From Nematopogon swammerdamellus (Eukaryota; Arthropoda; Insecta; Lepidoptera; Adelidae): a DNA stretch of 64,000 nt. The position numbers and the translations under genes are program-made. Under the pieces are notes generated by a model. That model did not search any database. It saw only the letters and a program-made list of their open reading frames with translations, and was not told where the DNA came from. The first letter of the stretch is position 1, and every line of letters begins with the position of its first letter. The stretch spans positions 7,967,395-8,031,394 of the forward strand of contig OX336345.1 of NCBI GenBank assembly GCA_946902875.1, in the 5' to 3' direction. Below are positions 32,153-43,296 of this stretch, piece by piece.

Positions 32153-32660
32153 CTCGCCTCGGCGGTCGGCCGCTCGGATTCTTCGATGCCGCCGCCGCCC
32201 CGCCTCTGCCGCCGGAGCCGCCTCCGCCGCCGCCTCCGTCGTCGACGCTTATTGCGGCGGACGTGCTCATCGAAGCTTTGTCGAAGAGCAGGCCGCCGTG
32301 CGGCGACCTCGCGAGCGTGCCCTCACCGTGTCAGCAAAACAGAAAACACTAAAGATGACGCACGCGAAGGGGGGCGCCGCCGAGGGTGTGGAGGGCAGCT
32401 AGCAGGTGGCGCATGCGTGGAGCGCGCGCCCGACCGGCGCCACCGAGCTAGGCAGCTCGTGTGAACGTAAACAAAGAATAGGAGACACGAATGCACCTAC
32501 ACCTCTAGTCGTGTCGTCGTTGCCATAGGCGCAACAGTCGATACGATACAGACCATACCGTCACCGACCGACGACGACGCGCAACAAGCGAGAGCGTTTC
32601 CGTCGGTCGGACTACCTCACGGGAGGTGACTCGTCGCACGGGCTGCTGCTAGCTAGCTAG
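32153..32660 (-). promoter_or_regulatory. CpG-rich 5' region of the fucosyltransferase gene
   Basis: CpG-dense sequence with CCGCCGCC runs continues from the start codon to about 32650, then falls back to AT-rich DNA. It probably contains the 5' UTR and promoter. No TATA box or initiator could be assigned. Confidence 0.45.
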
Positions 32661-33280
32661 CATTTAATGTTCTTTCGTTTAGCAACCGATGGCGGCGTTC
32701 GCCCTCTGTTCATCTTTCTCTTTCTCGAACCGAACTCTCTCGCTCGCTCATTCCACCCGTATAATGCGCGGGGCGGATCTTCGCGTGTCGCCGCCGCAGC
32801 GGTTCGTCGGTGTTCTCCCTCGCACCCGCACCGTACTTGTATAGTTTATTCGCGTGGCGGGTCGCCCGCTGCGGCGACGACACGCCGAGATCCGTCCCGG
32901 GCACTATACTCTGCGTTACCAATACCAACCCTATCGTTCAAAGCGGGCTCAAGCTATATAAGCATCTCCGTGCGTATCTATAGATCAACTAAACTAACAC
33001 GTACAGTACAGGCTCTTGTCGCTTCTGGGCGTTAGCCCTGTATATATCTCTCTTCTGTGACGCTGGACAAGACAATGAACAATGCCACAGTTCGTATTTC
33101 GACTTCGTGGTTTGGTTTGGTACTAAGTAAGGCCGGATTAACGATCGATACCAGGCCTTCGTCACTCGCTCAAGGTCGCGAGTTAAATGCCTACCGCTTG
33201 GCGTAGCGGCTAATCTACAATTAACAGTGGGCTGCCGCTATCCAGCCAGACCGGGCGCGTGGCGCTTTCGAATTTAGAAA

Positions 33281-33378
33281 ATGTCGATATCACGTAAATA
33301 TTGTGCAGTGGACGGGTGCAAAAGTCAACAGACAAATGAAAACTTGTCTTTTTTTTCATTGCCGAGAGACGAAGAAAG
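33281..33378 (+). CDS. THAP-domain first coding exon (partial gene)
   Basis: The ATG at 33281 opens MSISRKYCAVDGCKSQQ, then NLSFFSLPRDEE, and runs into a strong donor (AG|GTAAGT) at 33378/33379. Cys-x4-Cys followed by a Phe-x-Leu-Pro block is the start of a THAP zinc finger, a DNA-binding module of chromatin factors and P-type transposases. The exon ends with two bases of a split codon. The next exon should carry the Trp and the Cys-x2-His pair. A candidate acceptor at 34026 (GTCGTGCAG) keeps the frame to a stop at 34141 but does not encode recognisable THAP residues, so the true next exon is uncertain. Confidence 0.5.
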
Positions 33379-34326
33379 GTAAGTGTTTTGTTTAGTAGCA
33401 TTTTGATTTATTTCTAGTAATTTATTTATTCATATAGTAGGAGGTCATTGATTTAAAATGATATTATTATATTGCCAATAACATTAGTTAGATAACGCCG
33501 AACAGCGTGGTGTGTATGGCCTAATTCGTATAAGGATAATAGGTACATTGTAGACGATCATTGATCATTAAATTTATTCATCAAAAAAACTATCACTGGA
33601 AGGTTGCACGCAATGCACGCTTCGATGTGAGAAACTAATTGTGACGCTAACGCATGCATGAATTTGTTCGCATGAATTTGCCGTAGCTAAATATCATATC
33701 GTTGGTAGCTAGAACGATAAAAGTTGGTAGGTATCATCTTCATTTTATTCCTCACAATAAGACAGCACAAAGAACAAAGACACAGCCCTTAACGCGCTGA
33801 ACGACGCGCTTTCGAGATAGAGTTACACGACAGAAAGAGAAGCGAAATGTAGGCAGTTATAGTGGTTAGGCATGCAGCTCTGTGCGAGTCAATTTGTACT
33901 TTATCGCGTCGTCGCAGAGTAACTATTTCTTTGTGAGTGTTTGTACAGAGCAGCTTCTGTACGGAGTACTCTTTTCTATTCTGTGTCGATACGTACGCGA
34001 TGTACGTACGTATGTTTGTCGTGCAGTGAGAAGCTTGATGGAAAAATTTATATTACTGCATCTGGACGGGCACGGGGTGGTTGCATCGAAGTGCCTGAAA
34101 CCATCGCGATATCACCATACGTTAAAGACGTTGAAATATAATAAATATTTAAATGTAAGTAGGTATAATGTCTAAATAAAGCTCACAATTTCATTAGCAG
34201 GTAGCAGAATCAGTAAGTTTGCAAAACACGTCCTTCCAATCCGGATTCTTTAAAATTCGAAGTTAAAAAGTCGCCATTATTTTCATTTATATAAAACACC
34301 GAGCAAAGATATGTAGTATGTACATA
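33379..34326. other. Intron or intergenic DNA after the THAP exon
   Basis: One stretch (34027-34141) begins after an acceptor-like GTCGTGCAG, is open in the THAP-exon phase, and encodes EKLDGKIYITASGRARGG before a stop. It is only a weak exon candidate. The rest shows no gene. Confidence 0.35.
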
Positions 34327-35242
34327 GGGCACACTAAAAGTTTCCGGAATTGGCCACTTACATAAACAATATTTAAAAAGTAATTACAACATTTGAAAAT
34401 GGAACTCTTTGGCTGTAGAATGCAGTTTGTTTCATCTGACTGTCAATTGTTTTTCTATTGTGGCGCCATTTTAAAAATTGCGTGTCTACGTTAACATAAA
34501 TTTAACCCGGGAAAATTTTCGTGGTATGATTTTCTACGATTTTAAGTGTAATTTTACAGCTCATCAGAGCCTTGCTCGGCTTCAATCTGCTTTTGGCGAT
34601 GAAGCACCATGCAAGACGACTATTTATTGCTGGTTTGCAGAATTCAAGCGCGGTCGTGTCAATCTCAGTGACGAATCTCGCGATGGTCGCCCGTTCACCG
34701 CTGTGAACAACAAAAACATCGATGCTGTGCGCCGTATGATCGAAACAGACAGGCATGTGACCTACCATGAGATTCGGGCATCCTTAGACATAGGCATGAG
34801 TCAAATACAATCAATCCTACACAAACATTTGGGTGTGAGAAAGCTGTGCTCGCGGTGGATCCCACACAATTTGACCGAGGCTCAAAAAACGCACCGCGTC
34901 ACTTGGTGCAATGCCATGCTTACCAGATTCAACAAAGGCGCCTCAAATTTGGTGTAGGACATAGTAACAGGTGACGGCACCTTGTGACTTTTTTCTGTTC
35001 CCAAAAATTAAGAACCAATTACGCGGTCAACGATTTTCATCACCAGAAGAGGCTGTCGAAGAATATGAAAAACACGTTTCTGAGGTCACCACGGAGGAGT
35101 GGCACAAAAGTTTTCAAAATTGGTTTAATCGTATGAAAAAGTGCATTTACGCAAAGGGAGAATATTTTGAGAAACAATAAATTCATTTTTGACCTTTAAT
35201 AGTATTTTATTCTTATTAATTCCGGAAACTTTCAGTGTGCCC
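34327..35242 (+). mobile_element. mariner element with internal deletion
   Basis: TIRs GGGCACACTAAAAGTTTCCGGAATT (34327) and AATTCCGGAAACTTTCAGTGTGCCC (ending 35242) pair with one mismatch. TA precedes the left TIR; the right flank reads CA. The short length (916 bp against about 1.3 kb) reflects loss of the transposase core. Confidence 0.85.
34478..35180 (+). pseudogene. mariner transposase, internally deleted
   Basis: The N-terminal part (34478-34957) has both helix-turn-helix regions, including WFAEFKRGR, SRDGRP and the LGVRKLCSRWIPH linker. Frame disruption follows around the first catalytic Asp (DIVTGD). The next open stretch (34971-35180) starts APCDFFLFPKIKNQLRG, the segment right after the last catalytic Asp, and ends at the usual KCIYAKGEYFEKQ. 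About 110 residues between are missing, so the triad is lost. Confidence 0.85.
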
Positions 35243-35348
35243 CACGTATGTATGTAGTATGTATTTTGATATATATAACCCTAGTCGAGTATAACTACGA
35301 GAGTCCCGGTTAGGGTTGTAATGTCAATGATATTTTCGGATATGCTAA

Positions 35349-35768
35349 GCGGCGGGTGGCCGAGTGGTTTGGGCATCGGCTTCTCGTGCGAGAGGTCCGC
35401 GGTTCGAATCCCGTCGGCGTGTACCAATGAGTTTTTTCTGACGAAAAAATTTACGTGCATACCTAATTAATTACCTACACGTCCTGCTGCTTCACCGTTC
35501 GGAACCGGTGTAAAACTGTAGGTCGCTTACCTTGCCCCTTACTAGGTGGTAGGCTCAAATGGTAGCCGACTGGGTTGGTACCACCGTACTGGATGTAAGA
35601 TGGCCGCATAGCAGCCTCGGTTGTGTTCTCCTCTAGACCAGTATAGCCAGCAATCCAGGGAAGTCTCCGGTATGGCACCTACCTTCTCGGAGGTGATATT
35701 GGCTGGTCGGAGCAAGCGCTTTGGCCCCTCCAACTCAGCCACCCATACCGGATTACATAAAAAAAAAA
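35349..35768 (+). mobile_element. tRNA-derived SINE (Leu/Ser-like head), copy 1
   Basis: The head GGTGGCCGAGTGGTTTGGGCATCGGCTTCTCGTGCGAGAGG...GGTTCGAATCCC has box A, box B and a long-variable-arm style stem. The body includes TTTTTTCTGACGAAAAAATTTACGTGCATACC and GGTGGTAGGCTCAAA, ending in poly-A at 35757-35768, directly against the MITE at 35769. A second copy is at 48474-48800. Confidence 0.85.
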
Positions 35769-36086
35769 TTGGTTGTCTGTAAAGTCGGTTTACGGACGAT
35801 AGTTTTACGTGATAAGTTGATAACGTCATACAACCCTTGTTTCTTGAATATTCTAAATTTGAAATCTTTTCCGACCGGCCAGATATTATGGTACGAGTAA
35901 CCTCGTTTTAATTTCTGCGGCCCTGGTACTTTTACAAGCCGACGCTTGGGCCGATTGTGCCTCTCTATCGCTTTTTACGCGCTCTCGCTTGCACACACAG
36001 GCTCAGATGGAACGTGACGTGATATTCGTGCGTGCAGGCCGGTGTTCATCAATTTATAAGACGTTATCACGTCAAAAATTATGACC
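35769..36086 (-). mobile_element. MITE copy B (inverted relative to 29671-30008)
   Basis: Begins GGTTGTCTGTAAAGTCGGTTTACGG and ends near GACGTTATCACGTC. It has the same internal landmarks as copy A, in the opposite orientation. Confidence 0.75.
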
Positions 36087-37472
36087 CTCTCTAGTTGAAG
36101 TTAGAACTGTCTTGTAACTGTTAATGTTTTAAGATTCAGCTACATTGACGTCATTGACGTGTTCACGAGCTGGGGTACATTGGTTCAATAAATACACGGC
36201 GCCGGCGCGGCGGTGGGTACAGTGGCGATGGGTGACAGCCGTGGGTGACAGTGTGGTCAACAATGCATCAAGTGGAGTTATCTAGGTTACCACACAAGCT
36301 CTGCTACCTACTGACACCGGAGAATCGATGACGGCCTCGTCGCACCAACCTGCAGACAATATGCACCCAGATCACGTATAGGTATTCGTTCCACTGTACA
36401 GTTACAAATAAGGCAACAATAAAATGTTTTAATATTGTCCTGAGACACTACTCCTCTGTTCAGTCGAAGGACAACAGCGCAGGCGGCTAGGCAGGCGTCA
36501 CGTCGTCGGGTATCTTATTTGTTTTTTAAACGCGCGTTCTAAACCGCCGCCGCCGCCCTCTTTCGTTTTCTTTTAATTCCTTAAGACTTGGCACCATGCG
36601 AAATTGTATTGTACGAATGGTGCGCCGCCGCCTGTTTAAAATTGGAACAAAAGATACGGAGTAGGAAACACACTTTCTAACGTATACCATATCTTGTGTG
36701 TTAATCACACTGCGTATGATGGAGCGCAGCGTATCTCGGTCGCAGTGTTAGTTAATTAATTAATTCAGCTCGGTTCGTTATTTTTTATGTAACTAATTCA
36801 TTTGAGAACGCGGAAAGATTTTCGTATTTTTAGTGAACGCGTGACACTCGTGCATTTTCAACGTCTTTACGGTTAACTGGATTAGCCGAAATAGGTATTT
36901 GTTATTAATTGTATTATACGTTGAATTACTGTTGTGCGTTTTCAAATTGATCATCATTTTATCATTTTCATAATAATTTACCGATACCTTACCCATCGAC
37001 TTACTCGCAGTTTTTACTATTCTATCTACCCTCAAAATCCCCTAACGTATGTTTAACAGGAGTGACAGTACCATTTCGAAATCGATCTACGCGTGACGTT
37101 CGTCCTTCAGGGAGTGTGGACTGTGAACAGGGAGGGGATTTCATCTCCTTTGGGGAGGACTGTGGACTCTGAGGGGTAGGACAGATGGTCAGGCGGTGAA
37201 GTAATAGTGATGAGTGAGATGAGAGGAGACAGAGGGCGGAAGGAGGGAGTGCTGACGCAGTGGCGGAGGAAATGCGTCAGCGGACTCAAGTGGAAGCGAG
37301 GGTACGACTTGCAGGTGAGTTTGGCGGTTTTTTGACTTATTCACCTAAGTACCTAGTTTTAGCTTTTGTCCCATATACAGGAAGTTCCGAAGATAATCAG
37401 AAAAACTTCAAATCTAATCAAAACCCGGGTGAGCATAATGAAATGAGGCATGCTTCGCAATGTAATTGTAAA
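36087..37472. other. Intergenic; weak exon-like end at about 37314
   Basis: A strong donor-like site, TTGCAG|GTGAGT, follows a short open stretch (ATG at 37272, MRQRTQVEARVRLAG). That is too little to call a gene. Otherwise no recognised element. Confidence 0.3.
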
Positions 37473-37720
37473 GTTTTTTTTTTATGGAAAATGACACGGT
37501 TGTCTACATCACCTACAACATCCGCGATGTCAGTCCACAACACCTGGTGAACTAGGTGTCATGTCAGTGCTTCCCTTCATTTAATGTCGGCTACACTGAA
37601 CTGGACGGAAAACGCGAACTATTTACATAGTGGTTTCGAGCGACGTTTAATTCAGTGCGGTGGTGCCAACCCGGCCGGGATAAACCCTACCCCCCAGTAA
37701 GGTAAGAAGGGAAGGTAAGG
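37473..37720 (-). mobile_element. tRNA/5S SINE, minus copy, head missing
   Basis: Poly-T, ATGGAAAATGACACGGTTGTCTACATCACC, through GGCTACACTGAACTGGACGG to GGTAAGAAGGGAAGG. It lacks the tRNA- and 5S-like head. Confidence 0.8.
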
Positions 37721-37802
37721 TAAGTATTGTATATTGTTGTTCACATTATCGCCACACACACAGGCATATCAACATAAAATTACAGAGAAATAGACAGAAA
37801 CG

Positions 37803-38115
37803 TGATATGGTGCGTAACGAGGCAATCCAACGACGCACCAAAGTAGTCGATATTGGACACCGAGTAGTTAAGCTCAGGTGGCAGTGGGCTGGGCACGTCA
37901 TCCGAAGAGAGGACGACCGTTGGACCGTATCCTAAATTGGCGGCCGTGGACAGGAAAACGGAGTGTGGGAAGACGACCCGTCAGTTGGGCCAACGACATC
38001 AAATACATCGGCGGAAGGCAGTGGTTCCGTACTGCTGACGGCCGGGAGGACCGGAGGAAAATTGGAGTGGCGTATGTCCAGCAGTGGACGCTTACACGCT
38101 GACTGACTGACCGAC
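37803..38115 (+). pseudogene. RTE-type non-LTR retrotransposon 3' fragment
   Basis: Encodes, across two frames, RRTKVVDIGH, WQWAGHVIRREDDRW, WRPWTGKRSVGRRP and VQQWTLTR: the C-terminal region of an RTE reverse transcriptase. A frameshift separates the segments. It ends with the usual GCTGACTGACTGAC. Confidence 0.8.
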
Positions 38116-38818
38116 AGACAGAAAATAGCATTGTGTGCTTACAAATTCTTTTCAGCACCCGTCAACTTAAAAACTATCGCACATTCATTTAATAATCTGC
38201 CAGTTGTCTATAAAAATAACATGAAAATTATTGAAAACACAACTGTAAAAATAATTTGTAGAACTATTTTTACAGTTGTGTTTAAAATAAATGACGCATA
38301 TAATTTTCTACCTCCGGCGTCGATATGTATGAGACTGATTGATGAATAGGGCACATTGCATAAGGGAAAGTGCACTTACGACATGGCACCTACACTACAG
38401 CGACTTTATCCTTGGTACACTATATATATACGGCCACCGCTGGGAATTAGACGCCAGTGCGTGGAATAATTTGTTATTACTGCTGGTTCTGTTATTGCTG
38501 CGTGTAATAAGAATATTCCTCATGTGTGCCCTAATAATAATTACCATTACCATTATACACTGCGAAGTGTCATGCCGGTTCTTCTTCGTGGGTGTAATCG
38601 AACGGGATAGAACAAATTGAGACAAGCAGTCTAACTGCCATAAGAATGCTCAAGGCGGCGAGGGTCGAGGGAGAGGCGAAAGAATCTTCGCGGAGGTCTA
38701 TCAAGATAATAAATTTGAAAATGTAAGAAACAACGAAAAATACAAAAAAACCTATTTTGTTAAAGTGCCTCACCGTGGCGCCCCTCGATTTTGCTTTAAC
38801 AGGTTATCTTGAATAATT
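38116..38818. other. AT-rich DNA with a hairpin at 38235-38283
   Basis: AAACACAACTGTAAAAATA pairs with TATTTTTACAGTTGTGTTT across an 11-base loop. No gene is recognised. Confidence 0.5.
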
Positions 38819-38819
38819 T

Positions 38820-39218
38820 GTCAGCCTCGATAGCTCAGTGGTGCAGACAGTCAACTGTCGCTATTGAATATTAGGCAACGCTGGGCGCGGTCAGTTCTTG
38901 GATGGGTGACCGCTGACCGTTGGAGGCTGACCGAGGTTCGGATTCCTCGTAAAACTGTAGGTCCCTTCCCTTCTAATCTTACTTGGTGGTAGGGTTTAAC
39001 CCGCCCGGGTTGGTACCACCGCACTGAATGAAACGTCGGTCTAAACGGCTATGTAAATAGTTTGTGTTTTCCGACCAGTTCAGTGTAGCCGGCACGATCA
39101 AAGGGGGAAGCACTGACATAGCACCTAGTTCACCCGGTGTTATGGGCTGACATCACGGACGTTGTAGGTGATGTAGCCAACCGTGTCAGTTTCCATAAAA
39201 AAAATAAAAAAATAAATT
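38820..39218 (+). mobile_element. tRNA/5S SINE, full-length plus copy
   Basis: Complete from TCAGCCTCGATAGCTCAGTGG, through TTAGGCAACGCTGGGCGCGGTCAG...GGATGGGTGACCGC and GGTTCGGATTCC, to GTCAGTTTCCATAAAAAAAA. Nearly identical to the plus copy at 8588-8980. Confidence 0.9.
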
Positions 39219-39709
39219 ATGTTTTTTTACGAAGGAATAATCTTCGAATATTTTTATGAAGGAGTGGTTTCAGTTCAGCATTAAAAAATTACACGGTACA
39301 CATATTTTTGTACATATATTTTGGAAACCTCACCCAATACCAGGGCAGATTCAAGTCGAAACTGACTGATTCAAGAAGAAAAAAGCCTGAAAAGTAGAAA
39401 GCTGACTGGGAGAAATTTTATTCTGCAATGCAATAAGTCTGCCTTCTGTACAGAACAAAAGTGTAAGTTATGTAATGCTCTTGAAATTTAAATTTACCAG
39501 TTTTGTTTACGGTCTAGATACGTTGGTTGTGTTGTGATTGATGGATGACTGATTCATCTTCGTTCTTTAGTTATTGTGTCGATGTGCTTTTGGTACCTAC
39601 CTACTTATCCACTTAAAATAAACTTGCTTATATTACCTGTTGCTACATTTTGAAATGGGGCAGCCGATTTGGGTAACGCAGCCCTTACACATTAAGCTCG
39701 CCCACTGTA
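39219..39709. other. AT-rich intergenic DNA
   Basis: No gene or repeat was recognised. Confidence 0.5.
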
Positions 39710-40002
39710 CCAACCAAGAACGTTGAATAGGTTGGACAAAGAATATGTATTACGTCGCCGACGTAATACATACTCTTTGAGGTTGGACATCGGACTGTCC
39801 AATGCTTAAATGAGAACCAGCGTCACCGAGTTCCGCGGGTAGCGGAGGGGACGGCGGCGCTCGCTCTGATTGGGTGGTATCGGGTGGTATCGCGCTCTGA
39901 TTGGTTGGTAACGAATGTTTACGTTTTTACTGGTTTTTACAATATCGTGTTACGCTGGCGCGGGGAAGGTCCGACGTCCTTACCTATTCAACGTTCTTGG
40001 TC
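39710..40002. mobile_element. MITE with 22-bp TIRs and an internal palindrome
   Basis: TIRs CCAACCAAGAACGTTGAATAG (39710) and CTATTCAACGTTCTTGG (ending about 40000) are complementary. The interior palindrome AATATGTATTACGTCG/CCGACGTAATACATA lies at 39742-39780. A tandem TCTGATTG-GTGGTAT repeat lies at about 39865-39905. Confidence 0.65.
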
Positions 40003-40835
40003 CCAACTTATTTTTGTACTTTGGTGTCCAATAAAAGACATAGGTACTTATTATTATTCCTTTATTGACACATTTCTTTTCATATGAATTTAAAAATTTT
40101 ATAAGCCAAAAATCTAAAATTTATACAAAAACAAAATTTCCTACAACTTTTTCAGCACAGAAGCTTCAGAAACACAAAACAAAGCGATGCACACCAATGT
40201 GCGGTGAACGTATGAAAGGAGGCTTCGTTTAACCAACTGCGAGTAGGCATTTAGACTTGCAAAACTCGTATACTTTGGCCTTGTGTACACGGCCAATTGT
40301 CGATTAAACCGATTTGACCAACGCACCGAGCCGATCGACGTTCGACCGCAAATAGTACCTAGGTAGTTGCAACCCACCTCCATAGCCATGCCGGCACGCC
40401 GCAGTGCGGTGGTACACACTCTGATAGATCGCCCGTAGATAGATATTGCGTGTCTCACTTTAGTTAGATTAGTTAGTCACCGATTTACTGCAGCCAGGGA
40501 ACGTTGCATCGCGCACATTCTCGAGTGCTAAATAAATGTAAAGGTGGGCTAAACTCGGAGCAACTTTAAAATAACAATCCATTTTTAGGCAGAAAACGAA
40601 TTTCAGATTCTGGTGAATCTGGTTGCTTCTAACTTTGAATATTTCGCTATCGTCCAAGTTTTCAACGATACAAAACATTGATGTGTGTTAATGTGAACTA
40701 AACTAAACAAACGTAAACAAAATACAAAAAAGTTCATAAGAACAGAAACCGGAACGTATTAAGTAATTATAGGTACCTATATATATATATATATATATAT
40801 ATATAGATTTTTATTTATTTATTTTATTTATTTTT

Positions 40836-40874
<39 letters not shown>

Positions 40875-41041
40875 GATTAATTAGATTAATAAACTAAATT
40901 CACAAGTGAAAAAAGTAAACATTATTAAATGTCAAGAAGCTTTTTCCCCTTGAGTCTCTGAAACATCTTTCAGTAGTGTTGTGTTTAGTGTGTGTACTAA
41001 GTGAAGCGAGGCCATACCGTCCCGACCGCAAAAGAACCAGA
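40003..41041. repeat. Intergenic with (AT)n and (ATTT)n microsatellites
   Basis: 40778-40804 is (AT)n and 40809-40873 is (TTTA)n. No gene is supported elsewhere in the stretch. Confidence 0.7.
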
Positions 41042-41104
41042 ATGCCCCAGTTTTTCTTCAAGAAGGTGATGGTAGTGCGAGACCGGGAGAGGGAGCTGTC
41101 CGAG
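41042..41104 (+). CDS. Possible first coding exon of an unrecognised gene
   Basis: The ATG at 41042 has a purine at -3 and opens MPQFFFKKVMVVRDRE, with strongly coding-like codon choice in AT-rich DNA. It ends at GAG|GTTAGC, a usable but imperfect donor, in phase 0. I cannot identify the protein or a downstream exon. Confidence 0.3.
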
Positions 41105-42204
41105 GTTAGCCACTTTCACTTTCAACTAGGTGCCGCTTGTATCGTAGCGCGGTAGTGGTGGCACCTGCAAGAACGGGCAGAGCTTTAGTGCAATGCTTCC
41201 CAACCTGTTAGCGGTCAATACCCTTCGAGTAGCTCAGATTTTATCTCAGTAGAGAATTGAGTACACCTATGTACCTACGATATTTCGATTAAGGGTTGGA
41301 TACGGGCTATCTCGTCTTACTTCTGAAGGGCGTATGTAAAAGAGCAAATTAATTTAAAAAGTAAAAGGAATATTGAAAAATCACTCTTTGACCTTGCGGC
41401 CAGCAGGCCTAGCTATGTTTTAAAAGTAATCACTTTAAGCTTATATGATTCCAGAATACAAATACAAAAAAATTCCAAAACGAGTGTTTGGACAAGGGTT
41501 TTCGAAATATTTGCTTTGTAGATCCAACCCTTATATATAATTTCCAAGTATGTTTGTACATATCTGCATAAAATTGTATTGCCTGTATTTTCATAGAAAT
41601 AAAGTATGTGATTTAATTTTTCATCGTACTAGTGTTTGTTCTCGGCCGATAACTCTAAAAAAACACACAGACCTACATATATGTACAGTAGTTTATTGTA
41701 AACAATAATACTCTCATTTTGGCTTCGCCGTAGTCGGGTGAAAAAGATAAGCGTGTTATACCTATAAGAGCAGGCCATTTGATCCCAAAAATGTCAAGTT
41801 TAGATTAGGAACCACTGCTTTAGAGCAAAGTGCAGTTTCTAAAGAAGCAAATGTTGTTGTTCAATTAGTAATAAAACTATAAACAATAGAAAATCAACCC
41901 AACTAGTCATAAAACGTCCCCAATCATTATTATCAGTAGATAATCCAGTGATTATTTATAGAAGTGACAATATCCATCCAGTGGTTATCTTTAGTCACAC
42001 CCATATAATTGTACTTATATTGTACATATAAGTCAATTGTCACACCATATAAATGTGTATTATTTGTAGAAGTGACAACAAAATAACCCACCTCATGTGT
42101 CACTTATATATTTTAAGTTACTTCATCTATAGCACTGATTTTCAGGTGTGCGTGTGAACTGATGGTTTTGGTTCCACGTGGTTTTTTAGTAGTTTTAGTT
42201 GGGT
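41105..42204. other. Intergenic; no gene recognised
   Basis: Contains a short hairpin around TTGTACTTATATTGTACATATAAG (about 42010-42034). Nothing else is supported. Confidence 0.4.
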
Positions 42205-43296
42205 TTATGTGTAAAATCAGGCTTCTTATCTTCTTTAAGTACCCCCACTAGGCAAACATCACCTCGTATTATCCTAACCATAGCCATATTTCAAGTGATT
42301 TAACTATAGTCTATGTGCGTATAGTTAGGTAAAGATTCAAGGTATAATGTGAATACATTATTGTAATGTAATCTTTTAAATTCTCTGAAAAATAAGTGGG
42401 TGAAAAGTGGTAAAAACGTTCGAAAATGCGCGGGCGCAGCGCAAGCGGCGTTCAGCCGCGCGCCGCCCGCGCCGCGCCGCCGCACAGTGGGTCGAGACTG
42501 CTATAAAAGGGACATAGGGATTTTTTTTACAAATTTCATTTTTTAACAACACCCATCGATAGGTCTCGTCATTCTGATGAATAGTTGTCATTAAACATTT
42601 TCGTCTAAAACTGATAGTTTGCCAGGAAAAAAATATTTTCAAATTTTGATGTATGGAATTAGACATAAAACGCTCCGTTTCGGCCAAGTCTTGACAGGTC
42701 TTGCTTTAAAACTATTTAAGCATTGTTCTGTGGTTTATTGACTATAATCCTACACTATCAGCGCGCGCCCAATGTTGCCCGTTCACGAGTTATGTGGATC
42801 CTAAAAATCAATTAAAAATGTAAGTAAAAATATATTTTTTTAATTTTTAGAATTATAGGGCATTAATAGATTTAATCTAAATAATTGTTTTATATAAAAG
42901 TACTAACAAATAGATAAAGTTTTTAATTTTAAAACATTAGTTTATCGTAAAGATACATCAAAATCTAATAAAAAAATTATAAAAGTGTTTATTAATCAGA
43001 GAAAGTTACATATATTAAAGATGTTTTTACATAGAATGCATGACGCATGACAAATAGTACCTATACTCAGATGTATCTACACTGTGCCCGCTAGTTCGAG
43101 CTATTTGATGAACACTGTCGCCTAAACTGGCCCTAAAACTGTTTCATAGGCGACATTGTTTGGTCAAACCACTGGTGATTACATTTGGGTACTTAACTTT
43201 GATCTTATATTTAAATTTTTTAAACCTATAGTTATATATACATAATTATTCTACTTTATCTGTGCGCGGTGAGTGAGAGAGACTCATTAGTGCAGT

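Noticed and set aside
31088..32464. Several GC-rich frames on the plus strand and in other minus frames
   Set aside because: They are shadows of the fucosyltransferase frame in GC-rich DNA, Arg/Pro/Ala-rich and without motifs.
32667..33035. 122-codon plus frame
   Set aside because: No recognisable domain, and composition follows the GC-rich promoter region.
29671..36086. A single large transposon bounded by the inverted MITE pair and carrying the fucosyltransferase
   Set aside because: Each end is a complete 320-340-bp MITE copy by itself, so two independent insertions explain the inverted arrangement.
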